Shown: positions 20,244-29,435, counted from the first letter of the stretch. The stretch: DNA of 64,000 bases from Pseudomonas fulva (GCF_023517795.1 NZ_CP082928.1:4402001-4466000); one strand, 5' to 3'. Made by a program: numbers and translations. Notes: generated by a model not told the origin, from the letters alone.

Positions 20244-21299
20244 CTAGTCGCCACCTCGTGGGGCCTGGCTGCCGTCGATACCGCGGCCGGTGACATACCG
20301 CGCCATGGCACTCAGGCCGGGAACGCCCAGGGCGCTCATGTCGAGGTCGTAGCGAAGCTGCCAGGAGCGCTCGTTGGCACCATTGAAATCGGCATACTTG
20401 ATCGCGTTGGCCAGGTAGATCGAGTCGCCACCGACGAAGTCGAATGGCGTGTCGCCCTCGATGCGCTGATAGGCCAGCATCAGCCGTTGGGCGCCGTAGC
20501 GATAGCGCGCCGCCAGGCTGTAGGCCAGGGTGTCGATGGCACCGGAATTGGCGGCGCCCTGATCGCGGGTGCGATACAGATTGGCATCCAGGGTCAGTGC
20601 GTCGTCGACCCGATTGAGGTTCACATAGGCCTGGCGCCAGGTGTCGTCCAGCTGGGCGGCATAGAACGCTGCGGAAAATGGCCCAGGAGGCGAGTAACGG
20701 GTGCCGAGCAGGCTGATGCCGCTGCCGCGGGTACTGGCGCCGTAACCGCTGAAATCGTCGCGCCCTGAGCTGTTTGCCTGGTTCCTGAAGGCGGTGAAAC
20801 GCCCGGCCTGCAGCTGTAGCGAGGGCGACAGGGGGCTGTCGAGCATTAGCCCGGTGGCATACTCCGGTTGCAGGCGCTTGTCGGCGGTGGCGAACACTGG
20901 CGTGGCGACACGCATCTCGCCAGCCTTGAGCAGGCTCTTGCCATAACGCAGCTTCAGCGCCGCGCCAGCCGAAGCGTAATCGCGCTCGGCGCGCCCAGTC
21001 GAGTCACGGGGCAGCAGGCCGGTACCGGCATGGCCGCGCCCACCGTCCAGCTTCAGGCCGAAGAACCCATGGGTATCCATGCCAAGGCCGAGCGGGCCAG
21101 GCGTGAATCCGGAACGCAGCTCGGCAATGAAACCCTGTGCCCATTCCTGTCGATAACCAGCCTGCGCCGGCCCCGTGCGCGTATCGCTGTGCAGAACGTA
21201 GTGGCGGCTGAGCAGGCTCCATCCCGGCTGTTCGCTCCCCCAGGCAGGCGTGCCAGCCGCTGCCGTACCGGCTGCCAGCACCCAGGCGAGGCGCCTCAT
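20244..21299 (-). pseudogene. 5' part of an OprD-family outer-membrane porin, interrupted
   Basis: 351 codons that begin with a signal peptide (MRRLAWVLAAGTAAAG, cleaved near AWG-SEQ) and continue with OprD-family strands: GFIAELRSGFTPGPLG, FFGLKLDGGRGH, LKLRYGKSLLKAGEM, SWQLRYDLDMSALGVPGL. The frame ends at a TAG made by the CTAG next to the inserted element. Together with the 3' piece it gives about 426 residues, the normal family length. Deleting the element and one CTAG does not restore the frame (offset of one base), so there is a second lesion or a more complex insertion. Its start overlaps the DoxX stop by ATGA. Such porins import small nutrients; this one is probably inactive. Confidence 0.88.
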
Positions 21300-21703
21300 T
21301 GCCACGGCAGCCGTCTGCCCAGGGCGAACCTGCCGGGGCCGGCGATCAGCAGGGTGGTGAAGATGATCGCCAGCAGCCAGGCGAATTGCCCTTCGCCCAG
21401 GCTCCATTCGGGGTGCACGACGGCCAGCGATACCACCAGCACGGCCAGCACCGGCAGCGTGGCCAGTCGGACGAAGGCGCCGGCGATGATCAGCAGGGGG
21501 CACAGCACCTCGGCGAAGATCGCCAGGCTGAGGGTCAGGTGCGGGCCCAGCCCGAACGGATCCTCGATCAAGCCGAGCTCGGCCTGGAAGTTGAGTGCCT
21601 TGGGCAGCCCGTGCACGACCAGCAGCAACAGGCTGCCCGTCACGCGTAAAAACAGCAGCGCCCAATCGTGGGGGTGTCCCTGAGGTGCGGTTGCGGTGTT
21701 CAT
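21296..21703 (-). CDS. DoxX-family membrane protein
   Basis: 135 residues with four hydrophobic segments: LLFLRVTGSLLLLVVHG, LSLAIFAEVLCPLLIIAGAF, LPVLAVLVVSLAVV and FAWLLAIIFTTLLIAG. The E-x2-CP pattern after the second segment is typical of DoxX/SURF4-like proteins, whose role is mostly undefined (some affect redox or thiosulfate metabolism). A strong GGAGG site precedes the ATG at 21703. Its TGA overlaps the start of the broken porin gene, so the two formed an operon. Confidence 0.85.
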   Translation of the reverse strand: MNTATAPQGHPHDWALLFLRVTGSLLLLVVHGLPKALNFQAELGLIEDPFGLGPHLTLSLAIFAEVLCPLLIIAGAFVRLATLPVLAVLVVSLAVVHPEWSLGEGQFAWLLAIIFTTLLIAGPGRFALGRRLPWQ

Positions 21704-22145
21704 GAAGCCTCCTGTGTAAAGGCTTCACTGTGCCGGGGTGGTCGGCGGAAATCTTGTATGGCTGTGCTCGACCGGCCTGTACCGCTTCAAGGACGGCTAG
21801 TTGTACGCGGTCTTAATCAGCAGCTTGAGTTTGTATAACTAAGCGAAGCCTGGCTAACCGGTTGCCCTGCAGTAGTGAAGTTAGCGTTGGAATGAAATTG
21901 CCGGGGGAGCCACCGGAAAAGTTAGCGCCAAGTGTTATTTATGGAAAGTTGCACCCTGTCAGCAGGAGTTGTTTCTGAAAGAGGTGCTGTTGTACAACTT
22001 TGGTGGATTGATACGGCCGAGATGGCGGAATAAATTGTACATATTCATTGTATGTACAATTTGTTCGCCCGTGTATCACTTCGCAATCAGCAGCGTTTAT
22101 CGCCTATCAAAGCCAGGCCCCGATGCGGGGCCTGGGTTGTCGCGG
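21704..22145. other. Long AT-rich intergenic region with a perfect palindrome
   Basis: 442 bases without a credible gene. Bases 22032-22043 and 22051-22062 form a perfect 12-bp inverted repeat (AAATTGTACATA/TATGTACAATTT) around a 7-base spacer. A separate GC-rich hairpin at 22113-22135 is the likely terminator of the KGG gene. The region is also the promoter area for DoxX. The palindrome may be a regulator binding site or an RNA stem; I could not assign it. Confidence 0.6.
22113..22135 (-). terminator. Terminator hairpin of the KGG-repeat gene
   Basis: Perfect 9-bp stem CCAGGCCCC/GGGGCCTGG with a 5-base loop, 10 bases past the stop on the minus strand, followed there by CTTTGAT, a weak U tract. 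Confidence 0.7.
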
Positions 22146-22322
22146 TCAGGATGCGCGCTTGCCGCCACCGCCATGACTGTTCTGGCCGCCCTTGCGGCCT
22201 GCTTCCGCGGCTTTTTCACGGTCATTGGCGAAGTTGCCGCCACTGTTCTTGCCACCCTTGCGGCCTGCCTCTGCCGCTTTCGTACGATCATTTGCAAAGT
22301 TGCCTGGATTGCTATGAGCCAT
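22146..22322 (-). CDS. Small KGG-repeat stress protein (Con-10/YciG-like)
   Basis: 58 residues, hydrophilic and glycine-rich. Two copies of the unit NFANDR-KAAEAGRKGG occur in tandem (about 8-25 and 29-46), the hallmark of the KGG/stress-induced bacterial acidophilic repeat family related to fungal Con-10 and E. coli YciG. Members are general-stress or desiccation-associated, without a defined activity. The ATG at 22322 is preceded by AAGGAGATGAAA, a strong ribosome site. It probably forms its own transcript. Confidence 0.9.
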   Translation of the reverse strand: MAHSNPGNFANDRTKAAEAGRKGGKNSGGNFANDREKAAEAGRKGGQNSHGGGGKRAS

Positions 22323-22654
22323 TTTCATCTCCTTATTGTTCAGGGCGAGGGGTGCCTCAGGAAGTACGAATTGAATTCTGCAGATTTCGTTCGAAATGAA
22401 TAGCGGGTTATAGGATGAACGGCAACTTTCAGGGAGGCGAGTCAGGTCGGTCAAGTTATCCGGGCGTGCAAAATGCCGGAGTGCAGGAGCGGGTTATTGC
22501 ATTGTGCATGACGAATATTTTGAACACCGCTGTTTTTATTGGAAAACTTTTTGGCATCGTTGATGCACGTTTTAACCACAGCCTATCGGGCTGTCACCAG
22601 GCAGTTCTTTTTTCCCTACTATAAATACGCGCTCAGCGTTCGAGGTGAGTTGTG
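22323..22654. other. Intergenic region between KGG and DUF1652 genes
   Basis: 332 bases, AT-richer than neighbours, without a convincing ORF. It should hold the promoters of the two divergent genes. A GAGGTGAG ribosome site lies before 22655. No further motif was recognised. Confidence 0.45.
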
Positions 22655-22918
22655 ATGATGTCCATCCTGGAACAACGGCAGATCATGGAATCCGCCTTTC
22701 TGCCACTCAACTGCCGTTGCACCATCGAAGCCGATGACACCATGACCCTGGAGATCCGTGCACCTGAAGACGATCAGGTGCTGCTCTGCGTGAGCGGTAT
22801 CCAGCGCAGCGAGCTGTCCAGTTCCCGCTCCATTTCCCAGCTGGTGCTGCGTCTGCGTCAGCAACTGGCGACGCCTGAGCTGCAGGGTGCGGCCCGGCAG
22901 GTGGGCTCCCCGGCTTGA
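22655..22918 (+). CDS. DUF1652 family protein
   Basis: About 87 residues. The pattern CRCTIEADDTMTLEI followed by a short strand and the motif SGIQRSELSSSRSISQLVLRLR resembles DUF1652, a small family found mainly in Pseudomonas and of unknown function. Several starts lie in a row (GTG 22652, ATG 22655, ATG 22658); I use 22655 for its spacing from GAGG. No signal peptide or membrane segment. Confidence 0.72.
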   Translation: MMSILEQRQIMESAFLPLNCRCTIEADDTMTLEIRAPEDDQVLLCVSGIQRSELSSSRSISQLVLRLRQQLATPELQGAARQVGSPA

Positions 22919-22963
22919 GTGACCGCCGCACGTTCCTTCCTACCAGCCGAGAAGAGGTGACCC

Positions 22964-23218
22964 ATGAGTAGCGAGCCGATGGATACCCTGTGGGCCGAGC
23001 AACGCAGCAGCGTGCTGGCCCAGGCCCTGGGCATCAGCCGGGAGGAGGTCGAGCAGTGGGTGATCGAGGATTATCCCGACGCCGAAAGTGAAGGGCCGCT
23101 GGCCGGTCACATCGTGGAGCTGTCCGACGAAGCGCCGCCAGCGCTGGTCGAGAAGCTCGGCGGCAGCATCGTCAGGCTACCGCCGCTGCCGTTCAATCAG
23201 GGCCTGGAAGGTGCTTGA
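22964..23218 (+). CDS. Small hypothetical acidic protein
   Basis: 84 residues I do not recognise. It begins with a possible helix-turn-helix-like stretch (VLAQALGISREEVEQWV) and continues with an acidic linker and a C-terminal LPPLPFNQGLEGA tail. A GAAGAGGTG ribosome site precedes the ATG, and codon use matches the neighbours. It follows the DUF1652 gene by 45 bases and could share its transcript. It converges on the hybrid kinase stop with a 12-base gap. Confidence 0.65.
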   Translation: MSSEPMDTLWAEQRSSVLAQALGISREEVEQWVIEDYPDAESEGPLAGHIVELSDEAPPALVEKLGGSIVRLPPLPFNQGLEGA

Positions 23219-23230
23219 GCAGGCCGTCGC

Positions 23231-25759
23231 TCAGCTCGGGCCAGGGGTCAGCAGTTGCATCAGGCGGTCGGCCAGATCGCGACGGCGGAAAGGTTTGGCC
23301 AGGACTTCGAAGCTGCTGATCTGGGTCGGCGTCAGATTGGCATAGCCGGTGATGATCAGCACCGGCAGGCCCGGTAACCGCTGGCGCAACTCCTGGGCGA
23401 GCTGGGCGCCGGTCTTGTTTTCCATGATGTGATCGGTGACCAGCGCATCGGGGCGCAGGCCCTCGTCGATCAGCTTGAGGGCCGCCGCGGCGCAATCCAC
23501 TTCGGTCACCTGATAGCCCAGGTCTTGCAACTGCAGGCTGGTGGTATCGCGTACCAGGGTTTCGTCATCGACCAACAGGATATGAGTCGGTCGCGGTGCA
23601 TGGGGTACCTCTTCATCGCGCTCGAGCTTCTCACAGGCCACCGGTGCGTCGGTGGTCGGCAGCCACAGGCTGACCCGGGTACCCTGCCCGGGCGTGGAGT
23701 CGATGGCGAAGCCGCCACCGGACTGTACCAGCAAGCCCTGGACCATGGACAGCCCCAGGCCGGTGCCCTTGCCCACCCCCTTGGTGGAGTAGAACGGCTC
23801 GGCACAGCGGCGCAGGGTTTCTTCGTCCATGCCACAGCCCGAATCGCTCATTACCAGGCGGGCATACTGCCCACTGCTCAACCCGGCGCCGTTCTCGCCA
23901 TGCACCTCGTTCAGCTCGGCGGTGATGCACAGCCGGCCATTGTCGTCCATGGCATCGCGGGCGTTGACGGCCAGGTTGAGTACCGCCAGCTCCAGCTGAT
24001 GCGGGTCGATGAACACCGTGGGCATGCGCTCGGGGATATCGATGCGCAGCTCCACCATCGGCCCCAGAGATCGCTGGATCAGGTCGCGCATGTTACGAAT
24101 CAACGTGCACAGCGCCACGGGCTGCGGCTTGAGGGTCTGGCGGCGGGCGAAGGTCAGCAACCGCCCGACCAGGATGCGCGCGCGGTCGGCCGCCTGCAGC
24201 GCCCCGTCGGCGAGTTTCGCGCAGCGTTCGTCCGGCAGGCGCCGGCGAATCAGTTCCAGCGAGGCCATGATGGGCGTCAGCAGGTTATTGAAGTCGTGGG
24301 CGATACCGCCCGTCAGTTGGCCGACCATCTCCATCTTGTGCGCTTCGTGCAACTGCGCGACGGCCGCTTCGCGTTGCGCCACCATGGTGGCGACGCGATC
24401 TTCGAGGGACTCGTTGAGTTCGCGCAGCTCGGCTTCGGCCCGCACCCGTTCGCTGATGTCGACGCTCACGCAGATGGTGCCGGCCACCTTGTGCTGTTCG
24501 TCGAGTAGCGGCGAGACGTGATTCTGCACCCACACCATGCTGCCGTCGGGCCGGCTGTAGCAGCGGGTGTTGTCGAAGGACCGGCCGTGGCGCAGGCTGT
24601 ATTCGCATGCCGAGGCGACCGAGGCGCTTTCGCCCGACTCGGCCAGTTCGTACAGGCTCTGGCCAAGCAGCTGTTCGCGGCGCCGCCCGACGATCTGGCA
24701 GTAGTGGTCGTTCACCCGCACCAGGGTCATGCCGGCGTCACACACGGCAATGCCGGCAGCGGCCTGGTCGAACATCGCCGACAGCTGGGTGGAGCTCAGA
24801 CGCAGCGCCACTTCGGCGCGGGCGTGGGTGATCCAGGCCCAGGCCAGCTTGGCGGTTTCCTCGGCCAGGTGGGCTTCGAAATCGGAGAATACGTGACCGC
24901 TGTCATGCTCGATGACCAGTACCGCATCGAGCTCGCCGTGGCGCACCACCGGCACGTGCAGGGCGGCCGGCGCGCCGTCGACGCCCTCCTGAATCAGCGG
25001 CCGGCCCGTGAGCAGCTGCCCGTTCTGTTCGACACTGTAGGGCTGCAGCGGTTGCCCGGTCGCCGTCGGTGTGAAGGCGTTGTGGCGGCTCAACGCCGCC
25101 CCGGCATCGAGATTTTCGGCGAAGAATATCTGCGTGGCGTTCAGCTCCTCGGCGAGCCTGCGCAACACCAGGGCCTCGACCTGGTCCGGCTCGGTGACCG
25201 ATGGCAGTGCCTGGCCCAGTTCCAGCAGGAAGGCCTGGCGGCGTTCGAACTGCACGCGCTGGGTGGTTTCGTTGACCACGCACAGCACGCCGCCTACCGA
25301 ACCATCTGCCTCGCGCACCGCCGAGTAGGACACATCGAAGTACACCGCTTCGCCGCGGCCATGACGTTCGATGTAGAAGGGGCGGTCCTTGGCGGCGAAG
25401 GTTTCACCGGTTTCGCGCACGCCGCGCAGCAGCGGTTCGAGGTCGTCCCAAAGCTCGGACCAGTTTTCCACTGCCGGTCGCCCCAGGGCGCGGGGATGCT
25501 TGTTGCCGATGCTCGGCGCGTACGCGTCGTTGTACAGCGCGATGTACTGGGGGCCCCAGAACAGCACGATCTGCGCCTTCACCGGCAGCATGGTGGCCAT
25601 CAGGGTCTTCAGGGCCACTGACCAGTCGCCGGGCGCGCCCAATGGCGAGGCGCTGCCGTCGAGATTGCGCAACAGTTCGCCGACCTTGCCGCCATTGGCG
25701 GTAAAACCCAGGCGCTCGGTAACGGTTTCGGTGGGGGCTGGCTTGGTCAACTGATCCAT
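23231..25759 (-). CDS. PAS-GAF-PAS hybrid histidine kinase
   Basis: 842 residues, soluble. An N-terminal PAS-like domain (about 45-165, with LFWGPQYIALYNDAYAPSIG) is followed by a GAF-like domain (about 175-310), a second PAS (about 322-435), HisKA with H488 in GGIAHDFNNLL, HATPase (LAVNARDAMDD, DSGCGMD, GTGLGLSM) and a receiver with VTDHIMENKTGAQ and the switch lysine in LAKPF. The first domain resembles sensors of bacteriophytochrome-related kinases, but no chromophore cysteine was identified. There is no DNA-binding output; a partner must be encoded elsewhere. Confidence 0.9.
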   Translation of the reverse strand: MDQLTKPAPTETVTERLGFTANGGKVGELLRNLDGSASPLGAPGDWSVALKTLMATMLPVKAQIVLFWGPQYIALYNDAYAPSIGNKHPRALGRPAVENWSELWDDLEPLLRGVRETGETFAAKDRPFYIERHGRGEAVYFDVSYSAVREADGSVGGVLCVVNETTQRVQFERRQAFLLELGQALPSVTEPDQVEALVLRRLAEELNATQIFFAENLDAGAALSRHNAFTPTATGQPLQPYSVEQNGQLLTGRPLIQEGVDGAPAALHVPVVRHGELDAVLVIEHDSGHVFSDFEAHLAEETAKLAWAWITHARAEVALRLSSTQLSAMFDQAAAGIAVCDAGMTLVRVNDHYCQIVGRRREQLLGQSLYELAESGESASVASACEYSLRHGRSFDNTRCYSRPDGSMVWVQNHVSPLLDEQHKVAGTICVSVDISERVRAEAELRELNESLEDRVATMVAQREAAVAQLHEAHKMEMVGQLTGGIAHDFNNLLTPIMASLELIRRRLPDERCAKLADGALQAADRARILVGRLLTFARRQTLKPQPVALCTLIRNMRDLIQRSLGPMVELRIDIPERMPTVFIDPHQLELAVLNLAVNARDAMDDNGRLCITAELNEVHGENGAGLSSGQYARLVMSDSGCGMDEETLRRCAEPFYSTKGVGKGTGLGLSMVQGLLVQSGGGFAIDSTPGQGTRVSLWLPTTDAPVACEKLERDEEVPHAPRPTHILLVDDETLVRDTTSLQLQDLGYQVTEVDCAAAALKLIDEGLRPDALVTDHIMENKTGAQLAQELRQRLPGLPVLIITGYANLTPTQISSFEVLAKPFRRRDLADRLMQLLTPGPS

Positions 25760-25899
25760 ATCATCGAGGCGAGCGCATTAATCGGAGGCATGACGAGCTT
25801 GTCTGCTAGCTAAGAGAGGTCGAAGCGGCGCCGCGTTCCGCCATATTTCGCTGTTTTCCAAGGCCTGTGCACGGCACGCCCGGCCCATTGCCACCCTGT

Positions 25900-26676
25900 T
25901 CAGCGTTTCGCGGCAGCGCTGCCGGGCTCGGCGCCCAGATAGCGGCGGCGGATGCGCTCGACCTCGCCGCTGCGGATCAGCGCCTGCAGCGCCGCATCGA
26001 GCCGCGGCAACTGATCGGCGTGCCGGCGTTGCAGCTTGATCACCAGCGGCGCATTGCTGAGCTGGGCGCCGCGGGTAAAGCCCTCCGGCTCCAGTTTGCG
26101 AGCGGCGAGCTGATCGATGAACACATCGTCCACCATGGCGACGGCATCGACCCGCCGGCGCACCAGCAGTTCGAGCAACGCGTGATCGCGCGAGGTTTCC
26201 AGCTTGTCCAACTGCCCGCTGGCCAGGGCGCCGTCCAGGCTGGGGTAGGCGTAACCGCGCACCATGCCGATACGCAGCCCGCGCATCTGCGCGATGGGCA
26301 GGTGCCGGGCCGGGTGGTCGCCCAGGAAGTACAGATACTCGCGCACCTGCAGGTAAGGCTGGGAGTAGACGAAGCGTTGTGCGGCGTCCTCGGCGTTCCA
26401 GAGGGGCGAGTCGGCATAGTTGAGGTCCAGGCGACCTTCGTCCAGCAGCACATTGAGACGCCTGGCCGGGTGGAAGACGAACTCGACCCGGTTGCCGCTC
26501 TGCGCCATGACCTGACGCATGACATCCACGGCGATCCCGGTCGCCCGGCCATCGCCATCCTGATAACTGTAGGGCGGCCACTGCGCGGCGCCGCCCGTCA
26601 GGCTCTGTGCCAGGCCGGCGCTGCACCACAGGGCGGCCATCGCTACGCAGCCGTAGAGCAGGCGGCAACCTGGCAT
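25900..26676 (-). CDS. Periplasmic solute-binding protein (amino-acid type, family 3)
   Basis: 258 residues. A signal peptide (MPGCRLLYGCVAMAALWCSAGLAQS) is followed by a two-lobed binding fold: WPPYSYQDGDGRATGIAVDVMRQVM, LDLNYADSPLWN and LRIGMVRGYAYPSLD. This is the pattern of polar-amino-acid binding proteins, although no transporter genes adjoin it. The ATG at 26676 has a GAGG site 7 bases upstream; longer starts lack one. It may be an orphan binding protein, possibly feeding a signalling system. The ligand is unknown. Confidence 0.82.
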   Translation of the reverse strand: MPGCRLLYGCVAMAALWCSAGLAQSLTGGAAQWPPYSYQDGDGRATGIAVDVMRQVMAQSGNRVEFVFHPARRLNVLLDEGRLDLNYADSPLWNAEDAAQRFVYSQPYLQVREYLYFLGDHPARHLPIAQMRGLRIGMVRGYAYPSLDGALASGQLDKLETSRDHALLELLVRRRVDAVAMVDDVFIDQLAARKLEPEGFTRGAQLSNAPLVIKLQRRHADQLPRLDAALQALIRSGEVERIRRRYLGAEPGSAAAKR

Positions 26677-26915
26677 GCGAACCTCGTGAACGTCCATGTT
26701 GAGAGGGTGGCAGTGTACGTGCCGACCGCACTCCATACGTTGACAGGTGTCTGAAATCCACGAGCCCGCCATCGCGCAAGGTTCTCATCGGCCGAACGGT
26801 TGTAAAGATTTGCGCAACTCTCTATGGGCCATGATGTCATTTGGTTATCATTCGTCCGGAAGGTCTGCGACAGGGATTCCGGCACCCGTTTTGCGCGACA
26901 ACCGAGAGAACAACG

Positions 26916-28721
26916 ATGCTGGCTCCGTACCCACCCCTACCGATGAACGAGCTGAGCCGGCAGCGCCTGATCGACGCGCACCCCTGCCTCGTCGAGGGCA
27001 ACAGCGACGCCTTCCTCGATGAAGTGGTGAAGATCGCCGCGCTGTACTTCAACACGCCGATCTGCCTGATCACCATCCTCGACCGCAAACGCCAGTGGTT
27101 CCGCGCCCGGGTGGGGACCGAGCTGCAGGAAACCCCGCGCGCCGACTCGTTCTGTGCCTACAGCGTGGCCATCGGCGACAGCGTCGAGGTCTGCGATGCC
27201 CAGCAGGACGAACGCTTTCGCTGCAACCCGCTGGTCACCGGCGAGCCGGGCATCCGCTACTATGCGGGCGTGCCGCTGATGCTCGAAGGCGGGCTGGTGC
27301 TCGGTAACCTGTGCGTGATCGATACCGAACCACGCGCGCAGATGTCCGCCGCCGACATGGCGATGCTGCAGCAGATCGGTCGCCTGGCCGTGACCCGCCT
27401 CGACGAAATGCGCGCCGCCGCCTTTATCGATGGCACTACCGGGCTGTACAACCACGCCAAGCTGGACGAAGACATCAGCGACGCGATCGAGCGGGGCGAG
27501 AGCCCGTTGGCCGTGGCGATCGAGCTGGTGTCCCCGGCGCAATTGAACGACATGCTCAAGTCGCTCGGCTTCCAGTTCCTGACCGACTTCACCCTGTCCG
27601 TGAAGAACCTTCTGCGCCGCTTGCTGCCGGCCAGTTGGGAGCTCTACAAGATCAGCGCGTTGCGCTTCGCCTGCAGGGTGCCCGGCGACCAGCTCGAACA
27701 GGCCCAGGCGGTGTTCGCCACGCTGCTCGAGGCGTTCGGCAAGCCTATCCATTGCCAGGAACTGCCGGTGCTGCCGCAGATCGGCATCGGTGTGCTGCGT
27801 CTGGAACCTGGCGAGGTGCCCGAAGACTGGATGCGCCTGATCGTCTGCGCCGCCGATGAAGCGCGCACCTCGGGGCAGGGCTGGGCCTTCTATGACGAAC
27901 AGATGGATGCCGCGCAGCAGCGCAGCACCCGGCTGCTCAACGACCTGGCCAACGCGGTGCGTGCCGATGACCAGCTGCGCCTGGTGTTCCAGCCGCGGGT
28001 CGACCTGCATACGGGCGCCTGCCTGTCCGTCGAAGCGCTGCTGCGCTGGACGCACCCGACCCTGGGCGAGGTCGGTCCCGCCGAGTTCATTCCCCTGGCC
28101 GAGAAGACGCCGCTGATCCACGCGGTCAGCTTCTGGGTGATCAACCGGGCGATCCGCCAGATCGATGCGTGGCGCCGTGAGGGCACGGATCTCAAGGTGG
28201 CCATCAACGTCTCGGCCGAGGACCTGAACAACGATCACCTGACCGACGAGATCGTCCGGCTGCTGGCGCGCAACGAACTCGACGGCTCGTGCCTGGAAGT
28301 GGAGTTCACCGAGAGCGCGCTGGTCGGCGATTTCTCTGTGGTGATCACCCAGATCGAGCGGCTCCAGGCCATGGGCGTGGAAATCGCCATCGACGATTTC
28401 GGCAGCGGTTACAGCAACTGGTCCTACCTGCGCGACATTCCCGCCAATACGGTGAAGCTCGACCGCTCGTTCATGGATGACCTGCAGCCGGGCAACAAGG
28501 ACTGGAACATCGTCCGCGCCCTGATCAGCCTGGCCAGGGAACTGGGCCAGCGGGTGGTCGCCGAAGGCATCGAAACCGAGCATACCCTCAAGGTGATTCG
28601 CGAGTGGGGCTGCCAGGAAGCCCAGGGCTTCTACATTTCGCGCCCGCTCGAAGCCGACGACCTGCTGGCCTGGCTGGACCGGCGCACGGTCGCCACCATA
28701 GGCAGTTCGGAGTTGGCGTAA
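26916..28721 (+). CDS. GAF - degenerate GGDEF - EAL c-di-GMP phosphodiesterase
   Basis: 601 residues. A GAF domain (about 20-165, CLITILDRKRQWFRARVG) is followed by a GGDEF-like domain that starts FIDGTTGLYNHAKL but lacks a GG(D/E)EF motif, so cyclase activity is not expected. The EAL domain (about 360-590) keeps the catalytic set: SVEALLRW, INVSAEDL, EFTESA, IDDFGSGYS, VKLDRSF and EGIET. It should hydrolyse c-di-GMP, favouring motility over biofilm, under control of the GAF domain. The ATG at 26916 was chosen because the GAF fold begins soon after; an upstream frame is not supported. Confidence 0.9.
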   Translation: MLAPYPPLPMNELSRQRLIDAHPCLVEGNSDAFLDEVVKIAALYFNTPICLITILDRKRQWFRARVGTELQETPRADSFCAYSVAIGDSVEVCDAQQDERFRCNPLVTGEPGIRYYAGVPLMLEGGLVLGNLCVIDTEPRAQMSAADMAMLQQIGRLAVTRLDEMRAAAFIDGTTGLYNHAKLDEDISDAIERGESPLAVAIELVSPAQLNDMLKSLGFQFLTDFTLSVKNLLRRLLPASWELYKISALRFACRVPGDQLEQAQAVFATLLEAFGKPIHCQELPVLPQIGIGVLRLEPGEVPEDWMRLIVCAADEARTSGQGWAFYDEQMDAAQQRSTRLLNDLANAVRADDQLRLVFQPRVDLHTGACLSVEALLRWTHPTLGEVGPAEFIPLAEKTPLIHAVSFWVINRAIRQIDAWRREGTDLKVAINVSAEDLNNDHLTDEIVRLLARNELDGSCLEVEFTESALVGDFSVVITQIERLQAMGVEIAIDDFGSGYSNWSYLRDIPANTVKLDRSFMDDLQPGNKDWNIVRALISLARELGQRVVAEGIETEHTLKVIREWGCQEAQGFYISRPLEADDLLAWLDRRTVATIGSSELA

Positions 28722-28802
28722 GTCCCCCGGCCCGATACCGTGCTGCCTGAAACATCCGGTTACTGCTAGGATCAGCTACTTCAGCCTTCACGAGCCGCCG
28801 CC

Positions 28803-29435
28803 ATGGCCCTGCACCTGTGGTTCACCTTTTTCCTGGCCTATCTGGCCACCACCCTGACGCCCGGGCCGAACGTGCTGCTGGTGGTGCGCAATGCCTTGCG
28901 CCACGGGCCGGCGGCCATGGGCGCCACGCTGATCGGCAACCTGGCGGCGCAGCTGCTGGTCACCACGGGCGTCGCGCTGGGCGTCGGTGCACTGCTGATC
29001 GCCATGCCAACCGCCTTTCTGGCACTGAAGATCGTTGGCGCCGGCTACCTGATCTACCTGGGGATGCGCCAGCTGTTCGGTCGTCGGCCAGGTGCCGGTA
29101 GCAGCGTGACGCAACCGACCCTGAGTCGGGTGGCGAACTGGCGTATCGCTGGCGAGGCGTTTCTGGTGTCGGCCAGCAATCCCAAGACGATGATCTTCCT
29201 GTGCGCTTTCCTGCCGCAGTTTCTGCAGCCCGAGCGCTCCGTGACGCTGCAGTTCACGGTCATGTACCTGACCATCGCCACCATCGTGGTGGTGGTGCAT
29301 TCGCTGTACTGCTTTACGGCGTTTCGCTTCGGCAAGCGGCTCAGGGCCATGGGCTGGGTGGCGGCCCTCAGGCGTCTGACCGGTGCGCTGTTCATCGGGC
29401 TGGGCGTGCGCCTGTTGACCGTGCGGGCCGTCTAG
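28803..29435 (+). CDS. LysE/RhtB-family amino-acid exporter
   Basis: 210 residues with about six hydrophobic helices. The N-terminal TPGPNVLLVVRNALRHGP signature is the hallmark of RhtB/LysE exporters, with the later segment SASNPKTMIFLCAFLPQF also characteristic. It exports amino acids or homoserine-lactone-like compounds across the inner membrane. It follows the c-di-GMP gene by 81 bases and ends at a bidirectional terminator shared with the convergent symporter. Confidence 0.92.
   Translation: MALHLWFTFFLAYLATTLTPGPNVLLVVRNALRHGPAAMGATLIGNLAAQLLVTTGVALGVGALLIAMPTAFLALKIVGAGYLIYLGMRQLFGRRPGAGSSVTQPTLSRVANWRIAGEAFLVSASNPKTMIFLCAFLPQFLQPERSVTLQFTVMYLTIATIVVVVHSLYCFTAFRFGKRLRAMGWVAALRRLTGALFIGLGVRLLTVRAV

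Noticed and set aside
26677..26772. N-terminal extension of the solute-binding protein
   Set aside because: It would bury the signal peptide; the ATG at 26676 has a proper ribosome site.
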